DNA from: Ampullaceana balthica
Lineage: Eukaryota; Mollusca; Gastropoda; Lymnaeidae
Reading direction: 5' to 3'
DNA length: 64,000 nucleotides
Assembly (NCBI GenBank): GCA_944989445.1
Contig: CALYLW010000041.1
Location: 940,001-1,004,000, forward strand
Positions 22,219-35,619 of this stretch are shown here, piece after piece. Made by a program: the position numbers and the translations under genes. The notes under the pieces were generated by a model. The model was not told the origin of the DNA, ran no database searches, and was given only the letters and a program-made list of their open reading frames with translations. The stretch's first letter is position 1; every line of letters begins with the position of its first letter.

Positions 22219-23340
22219 TAAAAGTGGGTTAGAGTCCCAGGCATTGTAAAACGACTTCGATACCTTTTATGGTCGTGTTGTCTTATTTTAACGTATAAGG
22301 TCTTAATGGAAGTAGGATTGGAAGGGGTTGAGTAATCGTATCAGTCCCCACTACCAGCAATCCCCGCCTTTTCAATTAAATTTGATATAGAAATGCATAT
22401 AGACACACATGCATAAAAAACTAAGAACTAAATTAACATTTATATATTGTAAGTCGAGTTTTTTAGTTTTTATTGGACAATTCGGTCTTGGTGATCAAAT
22501 GATAGATGTCTTTGTATATAGATTCCCCATTATGTCCTATTATACTGTGTTAGGGATCCATTGGATATTTTTCCTTCCATCTTTTTGTTTTAAAGAGAAG
22601 AATTCACCCACATATAACTGAGTGTCTTATTCAAGGAATTTAATTAATTTTTTTACAATTATCAATCATATGCTCTTGTAAACTGCGTGGGGGAATTTTT
22701 TTTCTTTTTTTCGTGTTCTTTTGTTTTAACAGTTTTAGAAGTGGCCATTTTCCCACTTTTCAAAAAGTATTAGTGACGGCCTTTCATTGTACTGTGAGCT
22801 TATCAATAATTTAGATACGCTTTATATTTAGCATCAGTGCAGTCCCATTACACATAAAGATAAGTCGAGTTGGTCACCTTTACTTAATCATTTGGCTGAT
22901 AAAAGATGATTACTAATTAACTTGATTAGTTCCAGAACGCGCTGTGAGAGTAGTTTGAAAATTCCAATATTTTAATGATCGGTCCCTGTGCCATGGATCG
23001 TTTCTAACCCCAGTCATATCATGAAATGTGCACTACAGAAATCTAGGCCAAAGTGCGGAGAGTTACAGTTTTGATCAGAGGCGTTGTCAGTCCTCCAGAC
23101 TATGTACAATGGCAGAACGTAGAAGGCTCGGAGATCCACCACGTCAGAACTTTTTGCCTGAAGTTTTATTGTTTGTTTTTTCAATTATAGTTGTTTTCTT
23201 TGTGTCAGGCGTCAAATGTTTTTCAACCCAGTTGGAATCAATCCTTGTAACTTCCTTCCGGGCTGACAGTTTTTTTTGGGTTGTGACTAAATAAATGATA
23301 TTTCCTTCCAAACAAAATCTGACAGTTGAACCCGTTGAAC

Positions 23341-23635
23341 TTAATGACAATCACTGTTTTAGGAACAAACTCTGACTTTAGGAACAATCACTTAATGACA
23401 ATCATTATCTTTAGGAACAAACCCCGTCTTTAGGAACAATCGCTTAATGACAATCATTGTCTTCAGGAACAAACTCTGTCTTTAGGAACAATCTCTTAAT
23501 GACAATCACTGTCTTTAGGAACAAACTCTGTCTTTAGGGAACAATCAGTTAATGACTATCACTGTCTTCAGGAACAAACTCTGATTTTAGGAACAATCAC
23601 TTAATGACAATCACTGTCTTTAGGAACAAACCCTG
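23341..23635. repeat. 52-bp minisatellite
   Basis: Nearly six copies of a 51-53-bp unit starting TTAATGACAATCA (23341, 23392, 23444, 23496, 23549, 23601). Each contains two AGGAACAA half-units. Confidence 0.9.
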
Positions 23636-26600
23636 AATATCACTCGCAGATCCAAGGAAATTCTTTTTAAACATTTAATAGGTCATTGACGGATTGAGTG
23701 ACTCCCGACTCCCACCCAGCCAGCCCTCTCTCCGCGCAACTGTTCGTCACCATCTCTATATTTACTCCCAGCTGCCCCTTCCAACAAGTTGTAAAACAAC
23801 GCCTATGACAAGTGTAACTTTCCGTACTACGGCCTCCATAAGATACGGAACAAACTTTAATAGAAATTACAGCTGTGTTCAAAATAATATATTTCTCACC
23901 GGCCTCACGGGTGTCTCCTGTGTCGTGTTGACTGGGGAAAGGACGTAGGGGAAAAGGGGAAAATTTGCTGTGATCATTTGGATAAAACAAAAAATATACT
24001 TTATGAGTTTCAAGTCTTCGAGGTTTTGTTTCCAGAAAGTTCCCCCCCCCCGTCCATAAATACATCGACTGTATGTAAAACTAACCAGTCTATTAATAGT
24101 ATAACACTTGTAGACGAGTATTAACTAAGATTTCGCTATCCCAAATATGAAAAAAAAATCCCAAGTTGGCTGGCCAAAAATAACGCACCTGTATAAAGAG
24201 ACACAAGAAAAAAAGCCGCTCGTTGCTGACCTTGTCCTCCACACTTCCAACAACCATGGCTGACCGGAAGTGAAGTTCTTCTGAATTTTATACTCTTTTA
24301 AAAACTTTAAAATTGTAATAACATACGGTTGGAGACTTCAGCACTTTTTGGAGTACCAAAAACTAATCTAACGCAAACTAAAGAATTTAGCATTATATTA
24401 TAATTATTTTTTTAACTAGCAAAAACACAACTAGCAATAGTGATGGCAAGGTGTGAATTTAGTTCGATTGAATTCACTTGACAAAGCACATTTAAGTAAT
24501 TCACATGTTCAAAGTTAGAGCCCATGCCATAGAATATTTAGAATCTAATTTATTATTTGTTAAATAATAATCTGCGTTCGCAAAAAAAAAGTTTTAAAAT
24601 TTTTGCAAGACTATTTATTTGAGGGCAGCTCTGCTCTGACGTAAACTGTTTTTGAAATGGGCTTTCAAGAATTACTTCATAATATTAAAATTCACAAATT
24701 AGATGGCATCGTCAAAGAATACATATAAGATATAAGTCCTTTCAAAATTTAGATTGCATCTCCATCATAATACATTCAAAATAAATATGAAGGAGATTAA
24801 CCCATAGAATAAGTAGACACACCTATGATTATGATTATGAGTCCTAAAAACAATCCGTCCAAGGATGAATGTGTTTTGGAATAACTAACGGTAATTTCAA
24901 GATTGGAGATTTAAGGGGAGACTATTTGAAGGATTGGGTTAACTAGTTTTTGTGAGAGTTCTCTTGTACTTGTACAATGTTTTCATTTTGCCCAAGGGAT
25001 GGCTGTCTTTCAAGTCTTCCATTTTACGTAGATTTTATGCAGAGAATATTTCTTAAATATTATTTAATAATTTAGTCTAAACATTAAAGTTTCGTCTATA
25101 AGACTTCAGAGAATATTTACCCGAAGCGTTGTTACGATTTCCAACTGTGAAGTAATTAAATGGCATATACGCCATCATCCCGTTTGAGAGCTAAACTAAA
25201 TGTTCAGTTCGTCTCGCATTTTATTGAAGAATACATGTAAATATTCCAATATCAATCCTAGTTAAAAAGTTTCTAAGGGCTTGCTTAATTAATACTGTTA
25301 TTAACTGTATTAAAGCAAAATTAGAAATGTATGCATTGGATTACTGAGTAAAGATATACCAAAAATGAGGTTTAAAGTTACTAATTAAAGCTAACTAACG
25401 GTTTCAAGTAATTAGACATTTATTTTATAATGTAAAGCTACAACTGCAAAAACTGTAATTGCTTATCGCCGTTGAAGTGTAAAAAAATTATAGCTTGATA
25501 ATTATTATTTATCATTGTTTAACTTATAACACAGAAAATCTCTTCAATTTGTACGTTAGATCTCATTGGCGTACATAAATTGGGTTTCAATGACATAAAT
25601 TCCTTTCATATCGTAGGCCAAATTAAAGGGTTGTTTTTTTTTAGCGGAAGTTTAACCAACACTGGGTTATTAAACCTGTCTATTCGACCCGTGTTTATAC
25701 ATTTTCTAACTGATCCTTAATATATATATACTTTTTCTTCTTCAGTAGTCTTCGAGTCTTCAATATGGAATATCGATATTACGAACGACCATGAAACAGA
25801 TGTGTGTATTGGCCTCTTGGAAAGCATTACTAACTCCCATCATTAGCAGAGACCTCATCCATTACTATTGTTAAAGCAATAATTAACACTATTAAAATGG
25901 CATTTAACACTGTTAAAATATACAGTAACACTGTTAAAATTCATTTATCATGCTAAATATCAATTAACACCGCTAAAACACTAATTGCGAGTGTTCAAAA
26001 TTAATTACAACTTCTAAAATATCACTTACCACTGTTAAACTGTTAACATTTGAGTTAAAATGATATATACCACTATCAAAAATATTTTCAAAAAAAAATT
26101 GTTTTACTATTATTAATTATGTGTTATTAATTATGTGTTATTAATTAATAGGTATTATTAATCATTGAAAAAATGTATTTTAGTAAATGGCTTTAAAATG
26201 TCAATAAATTCATTCGCTTTTCCTCTTTATAATTTAAACGTTATTCTTCTCTCCCTTTTAACTCTTTTATTTTAAAAAATAATATTTTCGAACTTATATT
26301 ATTTATCATCTAGTTTCATGGTGTATTTTGTACAAAAAACATTAGGAAATTAGGTGTTGTTGTAAAAAGCCAAAAATACAGAACATTTTTAATCAACAAT
26401 TAAAATGAGTTCTCTTATTTTATGCTTAAGATCTTATTTCTTATGTTCATAAAAGTTAATTTTGTTTACTGTCTAGTCATGTGTTAACATTTGAGTTGAC
26501 GGTATGACGGGTTGAGTCAAAATTATGGCTGGAAATTTACCCGCTTCTAAATACCACGAGAACAACGTTTTACAATGTATAAGTTTGCCAGACATGTGGG

Positions 26601-27020
26601 GTGTTTCACTTTGAGTCTGAAAAAAAAGTCCCCACGATTTCAAATTGCGTGAAGCGTCACGGAGCGATTTGAACTTACAGACCGTACTCACTAGGAGCAA
26701 CGACCCGGCGAGGGAGAACCAGCGTGCAGCTGTCAGCCGACAACAGCACGATGGACTATTTTCAGCATTTTAATTCTGAAAATGGCGAGAAATAAAGCGA
26801 TTGAGAAAAAATTGAAAGCATGAGACATAAAGACCATGTTTTCTATTATCTCCACACAAAAAAATTAGGATTATAATATCCTACGCAACATGTCAATTTT
26901 TCACTTTTACTTCATCAACATTGAGCTAAAAGTTTAACACACGAGCAATAGTTGCACAAAGCGAATTACTCCACAAAAAGGTCATGTATTTATCGGCAGT
27001 TGAATAAATGATAGCGCTGG

Positions 27021-27149
27021 AACACTTTATCAACATTTAAATCTCTAATAAAAATGCAGGACTAAACACAAACCATAGATAAGCGTAGGACGCAATAATC
27101 TTCTGTATAGAAGGAGCGTCTGTAAACAGATAAGATAAGGTAAGATAAG
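27021..27149 (+). mobile_element. 3' stub of the GATAA-tailed LINE
   Basis: Nearly identical to 9106-9232, including GTAGGACGCAATAATCTTC and the tail GATAAGATAAGGTAAGATAA. An extremely 5'-truncated insertion. Confidence 0.92.
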
Positions 27150-28577
27150 AGTTGAAAGGGAAATCAAAGATGTGGAATTAAAATATTACACTGTTTAATT
27201 AAAATAAGTTTCAAGAAAAGTAAATGGAAGATTGCGTGGACCTTGAAAGATTAGCGTGGGGCGTTTACATGGATATTAAAGCAATAAGGTATCTATTTAT
27301 TACAGACGCTACTTCTTTACGGGCGTTTATTGGGCTGTGCGCTTATCCATGGTTTATTTATAGTGAGTGTAAAATGTTTATTGAAGTGTGTTGGTTTTTT
27401 CTGGTTTATTCGGGCAATTCATGCCACGTCTGAATTCCATACGCAAAAAAAAACAACAACTAAAATTAGTATGTGTTTGTTGTTGCATACGGAATAAGAA
27501 AGGTGGTCTCATCTCTATGTCTGTCTCGTTGTGAGGGAACAGTTATGTGTTTGAGATGTTGGGAAATGGGGGTGGGGGTACGTTCAGCTGAGCATGAAGA
27601 CAGAAAGCATCGAATTATTTTAGAATCATTCTTAACAACGGGTAAATGAATGAATAGTCGCCTAGATTGATGACAACGTGGCTTTAACGTTGTGTTGGCG
27701 AGAATTACATTAGTTAAAATTAAGAACGATTCCTATAAAATGCTTTACTTGATTATGTGCCTCGTCTAGTAACTTTATAAGATGGGCATTCCGTTCATGT
27801 ACGTCATTTGGTTGTTAATGTTTAAGGTAATGATATTCTTCTTCTTCCATTAAATTTGAGAATTATCTCTAGCTACTGGGATTGTAACTATTTTAACGGG
27901 ACATGTTTCGACCTTGAATACTTTGATAAAAGGTTGACTTACTTCAAGCACAGCATTCACAAGTGACTGACTTGGTAAGTCGTCAAACTGCCAATCTGTC
28001 TGGCTAAAACTACCATAAATAAACAAAATGAATATACTACTGAAAATTCTAAACCATATGTCTGTATGCGTGCGTTAATAACCCCAGCCTCTCCACATCC
28101 CTCATACACTCTCAAATTCTTTTTTTTTCTAAGTCCCGATAGCATAGGACATTTTAGTACATACAATGTTAGACCCTTGACATTATTTATCGACGCGTAG
28201 TTTAGGAATACACAAATTATCTTTAAATATGAAGTACCTATCTTATCTCCCCCCCCCAGGTGGAAATCATTTTCATTGTCACATATTAATAAGCCACGAA
28301 TGGGTATGAAATTAAGAATAGAGTGAAAACTTCTTGGTAATATTGTTGGTAAATTCTCTTGTCTAAGTTTTAGTTAACTTGTTGTTCAACGCCCCAAGAC
28401 TTTTAGCTGAAAGGGCTTTGCTTTTAAATAAAGCAAAATAACTCTTTCATTGCAAAATATTGGCAGTTACAAACAAATACAAATTGAAATCAGTTTTTTA
28501 TTTCCTTTTCTCCTTCTATTTAAATTTTATATAAAATAACGTCTCAGTGGATGTAAGGTGGTGCAGAGGGTTTAGTG

Positions 28578-31320
28578 CAGTGCTGTCCAACCCGCGGGCC
28601 GCATGCGGCCCGCGGACCTGTCTAAAATGGCCCGCCATATCTTGGTAAAAATTCTTGTTATCTTGAGAAAAAAAAAGGAAAAAAAACTTGGTGATTCAAA
28701 ATTTTTGATAATTTATTAGAGACTACCTGAGAAATGTGGCATTTTTAATAAGACGGGGTGGGGTGCCGCAAAAGAGGTTTTTGGTTTGATAGATTTATGT
28801 CCTTGGCGTTTCACGTGAACAATGGGGCAACTTGGGCTTAGCTGAAATCCGATACGGGGATACAGCAATCCAGAATGTCTTTCTGTTGCTTCAGTCAGGG
28901 TGGGGTCATAGCGGGGTCAGCGGTGGCCCGACGGATTTTATTCGTAGCTACCTGGTCAGTGTCGGAACAAGGATAATCAAAATGACACATAGGGCGTTAT
29001 ATGATCTTCCCAGGTCACTGCATAGGAATGTGAACAAGTTGAAATAAACTTGCCTGGGTTTGGGGGCGGTGGGGTGGGGGGTTGAATAAATGTCCATCCT
29101 GTATTTTTAAAAGGAAAAAGACCAGTAACTGGTATTCATTTCGAGAGTGTGAACCATTCTGATAGTAGAAACCAGAATAAAAGCAGTGTTTGTGGTATCA
29201 GTGCAATTCATTTGTGAAAAAATTCTGAGAGATAACAGGAACGATTTTTGAAACGACATTTGTTTCTAAAAAGAGAAAGCCAATATGGCGAGTAGGAAAC
29301 GAAAAGTTACAGAAGAGAATCGTACTTTTAACTCTTCGTGGGAACTCGAATTTTTGTTTTCTCTGTTTAATGAAAAGCCAGTGTGTTTGATTTGTCAGGC
29401 TACTATTTCTGTTATCAAACAGTCAAATCTGCAGAGACACCACAAGTCAGTGCATGCCGATTTTGATAACGAATATCCGAAAGGAACAAAGCTAAGAGAG
29501 GACAAAGTTAGTTCTTTAAAGAAGAATTTAAATGACCAGCAAAATGTTTTCCGCCGGATTTTGAGTTCAAGTGATTGTGCTACTGAAACGTCTTTTAAAA
29601 TTAGCTGGTTTTTAGCGAAGAAACAAAAATCGTATCGGGATGGTGAAACGGTTAAACTTTGTTTTCAAGAATGTGCTGATTCATTATTTTCTGAGTTTAA
29701 AAACAAGGAAGAAATAAAGAAACAAATATCTTATCTTCAGCTTTCCCACCAGACTGTGGCAAAGCGTGTTGAAAGTATGTCCGTGAATATTTTGGAGCAG
29801 TTGCTTACGGATTTAAAAAACGCTTCTGGTTTCAGTCTGGCATTGGATGAATCATGTGATACAACTGACACGGTCCAACTTATAGTTTGGGTTAGGTTTG
29901 ACAAGGGACAGACCTTTAAAGAAGAATTGCTGACACTAAGTCCATTAAAAAATACAACCAGTGGTGAGGACGTATATAAAGCACTGAAGGATTTTCTATT
30001 AAACAACAATATCGATTTGAGGAAGCTGATTTCTGTTACAACGGATGGTGCTCCAGCAATGATAGGAAGGAAAGTTGGACTCATTGGTTTGCTGAAGGCT
30101 GACAATGATTTTCCAGACATTCAATCTTATCATTGTATAATTCACCAGCAATCTCTTTCCTCAAAGTTGAAGGATGACAAATTGCAAAATGTTATGGATG
30201 TTGTGGTGAAAAGTGTTAATTTTATTCGAGCTAATCCATTAAATCACAGGCAGTTTAAGACTTTGTTAGAAGAGTATGATAACAATTTTGGGGATTTTAT
30301 TCTTCATACTGATGTTCGTTGGCTGAGCAAAGGAAAGGTTCTGTCACGATTTTGGAACCTAATTGACGAAGTAAAACTGTTTCTCAGGTCTAAAAAGAAG
30401 GAAGATTTGTTAAATTATATAGAACTACCAGATTTTTTGGGTAAAATTAGCATTTCTAACCGACATCACGGATCACCTGAATAAATTAAATTTAAAATTG
30501 CAAGGACGTTTTCAAATCTTACCAACGCTAATGAGAGAAATCAGTATTTTTGAATCCAAGCTCGATTTTTTCATCACCCAACTAAATCAGTCAAATTTTA
30601 CTCACTTCCCAGCTCTTGCCAAGGCTGCTTAACAACTTACAGAGCTTGTCACAAATGAGCGATTCTATCTTTTATTAGAAAAGTTAAAGCTGGATTTCAT
30701 AGATCGATTTAAAGATATTCGAAATCTTACACCTGTTTTGCTTTTTGTAGAAAATCCTTTTACTAGTGATGTCTCTAATATAGCCTCGAAAATGACCATA
30801 TTAGGAGAAGACGAAGGTGCAGTGCAGCTTGAAATCATCGAGATTCAGCATAACACACCGCTTCGTAATAAACATACGAATTCGTCACCAACTGAATTCT
30901 GGATGACGTATGTTTCTGCAGACGAATTTCCGCAACTATCGAAAAGTTGTAGAAAAATATTAACCATGTTTGGGAGTACCTACGTCTGTGAAGCTGGATT
31001 CTCCATCATGAATAATATAAAATCTAAAAAACGAAACGCTTTGACTGATGAGCATTTGGAAAACTTAATAAGAGCAGCAGTTACAGAATACGAACCGCAA
31101 ATTAAGAAAATTGCAAGTACAGTTCAAAGCCAAATATCACATTATAGATGTGTTACGGTTTTTATTCAAGTTATTTTTCGTATTGATGAGGAGACAAAGT
31201 TACATAAGGTAGGAAGTATTTATCCATTTAATATTTTCTTAAGACGTTAATTGCTTGCGGCCCCCGGCCTAATAAGGAAAAAAATGTGGCCCGCGGGGTC
31301 AAAAAGGTTGGACAGCACTG
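28578..31320 (+). mobile_element. Nearly full-length hAT transposon
   Basis: Terminal inverted repeats CAGTGCTGTCCAACC at 28578 and GGTTGGACAGCACTG ending at 31320, with matching GCGGCCCGCGG-type subterminal sequence at both ends, enclose a transposase gene with BED finger and dimerisation domain. I found no clean 8-bp target duplication, and the transposase carries one frameshift and one stop, so this copy is probably inactive but fairly recent. Confidence 0.92.
29285..31250 (+). pseudogene. hAT transposase (BED-finger, GTF2IRD2/ZBED-like), broken
   Basis: The first frame (29285-30484, 399 residues) starts with a BED-type zinc finger (CLICQ...LQRHHKSVH, about residues 35-56) and continues into the RNase H-like catalytic region with SLALDESCDTTD and VTTDGAPAMIG. 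A one-base shift near 30460 moves to another frame, which runs through a TAA at 30630-30632 to 31250 and ends with the hAT dimerisation domain: FGSTYVCEAGFSIMNNIKSK and LTDEHLENLIR. About 650 codons in all, the expected length. The first ATG sits in the usual place, a few residues before the BED finger. Confidence 0.9.
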
Positions 31321-31348
31321 TACTAGATGTTGCGACCAGACTTCAAAC

Positions 31349-32053
31349 TAGAGCACATATCTCACATGACATTGACAAACGAGGGCACATATCTCACATG
31401 ACATTGACAAACTAGAGCACATATCTCACATGACATGACAAACTATAACACTTATCTCACATGACATTGACAAACTATATCACATATCTCACATGACATT
31501 GACAAACTAGAGCACATATCTCACATGACATTGACAAACTAGAACACATATCTCACATGACATTGACAAACTAGAGCACATATCTCACATGACATTGACA
31601 AACTAGAGCACATATCTCACATGACATTGACAAACTAGAACACATGTCTCACATGACATTAACAAACTAGAACACATGTCTCACATGACATTAACAAACT
31701 AGAACACATGTCTCACATGACATTGACAAACTAGAGGCTATATCTCACATGACATTGACAAACTAGAACACATATCTCACACGACATTGACAAACTATAG
31801 CACATATCTCACATGACATTGACAAACTAGAGCACATATCTCACATGACATTGACAAACTATAGCACATATCTCACATGACATTGACAAACTAGAACACA
31901 TGTCTCACATGACATTGACAAACTAGAGCACATATCTCACATGACATTGACAACTAGAACACATTTTTCACATGACATTGACAAACTAGAGCACATATCT
32001 CACATGACATTGACAAACTATAGCACATATCTCACATGACATTGACAAACTAG
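31349..32053. repeat. 32-bp satellite
   Basis: About 22 copies of ACATATCTCACATGACATTG + ACAAACTAGAGC, with few changes. It starts about 30 bp after the hAT element ends. Confidence 0.95.
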
Positions 32054-32163
32054 TATTTTTCTTGTACTCATGGGCAATAAAAAATAGATTAATGAATTTA
32101 AGCCATTCAATTCATTAAAGCAATTGAGTTTGAAGGTCACGACGCCTTTGATATTGAACTTGT

Positions 32164-32210
32164 CTTATCTGTTTACAGACGCTCCTTCTATACAGAAGAT
32201 TATTGCGTCC
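32164..32210 (-). mobile_element. 3' stub of the GATAA-tailed LINE (minus)
   Basis: Complement of the last 50 bp of the LINE 3' end (GGACGCAATAATCTTCTGTA...AACAGATAAG). Confidence 0.82.
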
Positions 32211-32545
32211 CCAAAGTTATTGTCATCAAAGTTTCGTCATGAGGAAAAGAAGAAAACTTAAATTTTAGATCAAGAAAGGAAAGCTCTTAAATTTTATTAT
32301 GTTCTTATTTTTAATTTTCAATATACATTTTTTTATTCTTTAAAATAGCATATTATTTTATTTGGCTGGAAGGCGGCTTGCTTGACTTCTTTCTCGGGCC
32401 GTGAAACCCATGCTACTCCGCTTGATAGTCTATCTTGAGAACTGCAAGATAAACTCCCTATAAATCGCTTCAAGCTAAAGTCTTCTTCTATTTATTTAGG
32501 GCCCACGATAAATATTGTGATCATTATGACTTATTTCTGCTTCTC

Positions 32546-35502
32546 CCCTAACTTATGTCAGTTACCCGACAGAGCTGGGTGGACTCAGGGACACCCCTAA
32601 CTTATGTCAGTTACCCGACAGAGCTGGGTGGACTCAGGGACACCCCTAACTTATGTCAGTTACCCGACAGAGCTGGGTGGACTCAGGGACACCCCTAACT
32701 TATGTCAGTTACCCGACAGAGCTGGGTGGACTCATGGACACCCCTAACTTATGTCAGTTACCCGACAGAGCTGGGTGGACTCAGGGACACCCCTAACTTA
32801 TGTCAGTTACCCAACAGAGCTGGGTGGACTCAGGGACACCCCTTACTTATGTCAGTTACCCGACAGAGCTGGGTGGACTCAGGGACACCACTAACTTATG
32901 TCAGTTACCCGACAGAGCTGGGTGGACTCAGGGACACCACTAACTTATGTCAGTTACCCGACAGAGCTGGGTGGACTCAGGGACACCCCTAACTTATGTC
33001 AGTTACCCGACAGAGCTGGGTGGACTCAGGGACACCCCTAACTTATGTCAGTTACCCGACAGAGCTGGGTGGACTCAGGGACACCCCTAACTTATGTCAG
33101 TTACCCGACAGAGCTGGGTGGACTCAGGGACACCCCTAACTTATGTCAGTTACCCGACAGAGCAGGGTGGACTCAGGGACACCCCTAACTTATGTCAGTT
33201 ACCCGACAGAGCTGGGTGGACTCAGGGACACCCCTAACTTATTATATGTCAGTTACCCGACAGAGCTGGGTGGACTCAGGGACACCCCTAACTTATGTCA
33301 GTTACCCGACAGAGCTGGGTGGACTCAGGGACACCCCTAACTTATGTCAGTTACCCGACAGAGCTGGGTGGACTCAGGGACACCACTAACTTATGTCAGT
33401 TACCCGACAGAGCTGGGTGGACTCAGGGACACCACTAACTTATGTCAGTTACCCGACAGAGCTGGGTGGACTCAGGGACACCCCTAACTTATGTCAGTTA
33501 CCCAACAGAGCTGGGTGGACTCAGGGACACCCCTAACTTATTTCAGTTACCCAACAGAGCTGGGTGGACTCAGGGACACCACTAACTTATGTCAGTTACC
33601 CGACAGAGCTGGGTGGACTCAGGGACACCCCTAACTTATGTCAGTTACCCAACAGAGCTGGGTGGACTCAGGGACACCCCTAACTTATGTCAGTTACCCG
33701 ACAGAGCTGGGTGGACTCAGGGACACCCCTAACTTATGTCAGTTACCCGACAGAGCTGGGTGGACTCAGGGACACCCCTAACTTATGTCAGTTACCCAAC
33801 AGAGCTGGGTGGACTCAGGGACACCCCTAACTTATGTCAGTTACCCGACAGAGCTGGGTGGACTCAGGGACACCACTAACTTATGTCAGTTACCCGACAG
33901 AGCTGGGTGGACTCAGGGACACCACTAACTTATGTCAGTTACCCGACAGAGCTGGGTGGACTCAGGGACACCCCTAACTTATGTCAGTTACCCGACAGAG
34001 CTGGGTGGACTCAGGGACACCCCTAACTTATGTCAGTTACCCGACAGAGCTGGGTGGACTCAGGGACACCCCTAACTTATGTCAGTTACCCGACAGAGCT
34101 GGGTGGACTCAGGGACACCCCTAACTTATGTCAGTTACCCGACAGAGCAGGGTGGACTCAGGGACACCCCTAACTTATGTCAGTTACCCGACAGAGCTGG
34201 GTGGACTCAGGGACACCCCTAACTTATTATATGTCAGTTACCCGACAGAGCTGGGTGGACTCAGGGACACCCCTAACTTATGTCAGTTAACCGACAGAGC
34301 TGGGTGGACTCAGGGACACCCCTAGCTTATGTCAGTTACCCGACAGAGCTGGGTGGACTCAGGGACACCACTAACTTATGTCAGTTACCCGACAGAGCTG
34401 GGTGGACTCAGGGACACCACTAACTTATGTCAGTTACCCGACAGAGCTGGGTGGACTCAGGGACACCCCTAACTTATGTCAGTTACCCAACAGAGCTGGG
34501 TGGACTCAGGGACACCCCTAACTTATTTCAGTTACCCAACAGAGCTGGGTGGACTCAGGGACACCACTAACTTATGTCAGTTACCCGACAGAGCTGGGTG
34601 GACTCAGGGACACCCCTAACTTATGTCAGTTACCCAACAGAGCTGGGTGGACTCAGGGACACCCCTAACTTATGTCAGTTACCCGACAGAGCTGGGTGGA
34701 CTCAGGGACACCACTAACTTATGTCAGTTACCCGACAGAGCTGGGTGGACTCAGGGACACCACTAACTTATGTCAGTTACCCGACAGAGCTGGGTGGACT
34801 CAGGGACACCCCTAACTTATGTCAGTTACCCGACAGAGCTGGGTGGACTCAGGGACACCCCTAACTTATGTCAGTTACCCGACAGAGCTGGGTGGACTCA
34901 GGGACACCCCTAACTTATGTCAGTTACCCAACAGAGCTGGGTGGACTCAGGGACACCCCTAACTTATGTCAGTTACCCGACAGAGCTGGGTGGACTCAGG
35001 GACACCCCTAACTTATGTCAGTTACCCAACAGAGCTGGGTGGACTCAGGGACACCCCTAACTTATGTCAGTTACCCGACAGAGCTGGGTGGACTCAGGTA
35101 CACCCCTAACTTATGTCAGTTACCCAACAGAGCTGGGTGGACTCAGGGACACCCCTAACTTATGTCAGTTACCCAACAGAGCTGTGTGGACTCAGGGACA
35201 CCCCTAACTTATGTCAGTTACCCGACAGAGCTGGGTGGACTCAGGGACACCCCTAACTTATGTCAGTTACCCAACAGAGCTGGGTGGACTCAGGGACACC
35301 CCTAACTTATGTCAGTTACCCAACAGAGCTGGGTGGACTCAGGGACACCCCTAACTTATGTCAGTTACCCGACAGAGCTGGGTGGACTCAGGGACACCCC
35401 TAATTTATGTCAGTTACCCGACAGAGCTGGGTGGACTCAGGGACACCCCTAACTTATGTCAGTTACCCAACAGAGCTGGGTGGACTCAGGGACACCCCTA
35501 AG
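32546..35502. repeat. 49-bp satellite with 985-bp higher-order repeat
   Basis: About 60 copies of a 49-bp unit (CCCCTAACTTATGTCAGTTA, CCCGACAGAGCTGGGTGGAC, TCAGGGACA). Variant monomers recur at a fixed 985-bp spacing: AGCAGGGTGG at 33161 and 34146, a 5-bp ATTAT insertion at 33241 and 34226, and TTTCAG at 33541 and 34526. A 20-monomer block was thus duplicated. The complement of the monomer contains CTGAGTCCACCCAGCTCT, which I associate with the body of molluscan tRNA-derived SINEs. The open frames running through the array are artefacts of a stop-poor repeat. Confidence 0.95.
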
Positions 35503-35506
35503 CCAC

Positions 35507-35580
35507 GGAACTGTTCCATGACTTCACCGAGGCTCGAACACGCGATTGTTAGTCCGCGAGCCGAGTGCATATGCGCACAA
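35507..35580 (-). repeat. tRNA-related head of a SINE
   Basis: The minus strand reads GCACTCGGCTCGCGGACTAA and, just downstream, GTGTTCGAGCCTC, resembling the anticodon/T-arm part of a tRNA with a B-box-like TTCGAGCC. It abuts the last 49-bp monomer in the orientation expected if the array grew from the body of this SINE. No A box is clear. Confidence 0.55.
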
Positions 35581-35619
35581 TGATTGAAAAGTGTAACCAA
35601 AAAAAATAATTTATTTTAG

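Larger units (their letters stand above)
22220..28577. other. Long non-coding AT-rich interval
   Basis: No convincing exon, RNA gene or intact element in 6.3 kb apart from the minisatellite at 23341 and the LINE tail at 27021. A loose run of TTAACACTGTTAAAA-like phrases occurs at about 25870-26050. Confidence 0.5.

Noticed and set aside
24190..24270. TATAAA followed by CAACCATGGCTGACCGGAAG, a possible first exon
   Set aside because: The frame stops after five codons, the only possible donor (GTGAAG) is weak, and no downstream exon could be linked.
32702..35100. Open reading frames of 60-100 codons through the 49-bp satellite
   Set aside because: The monomer is stop-poor and 49 is not a multiple of 3, so frames cycle through the same repeat. 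Pure repeat artefacts.
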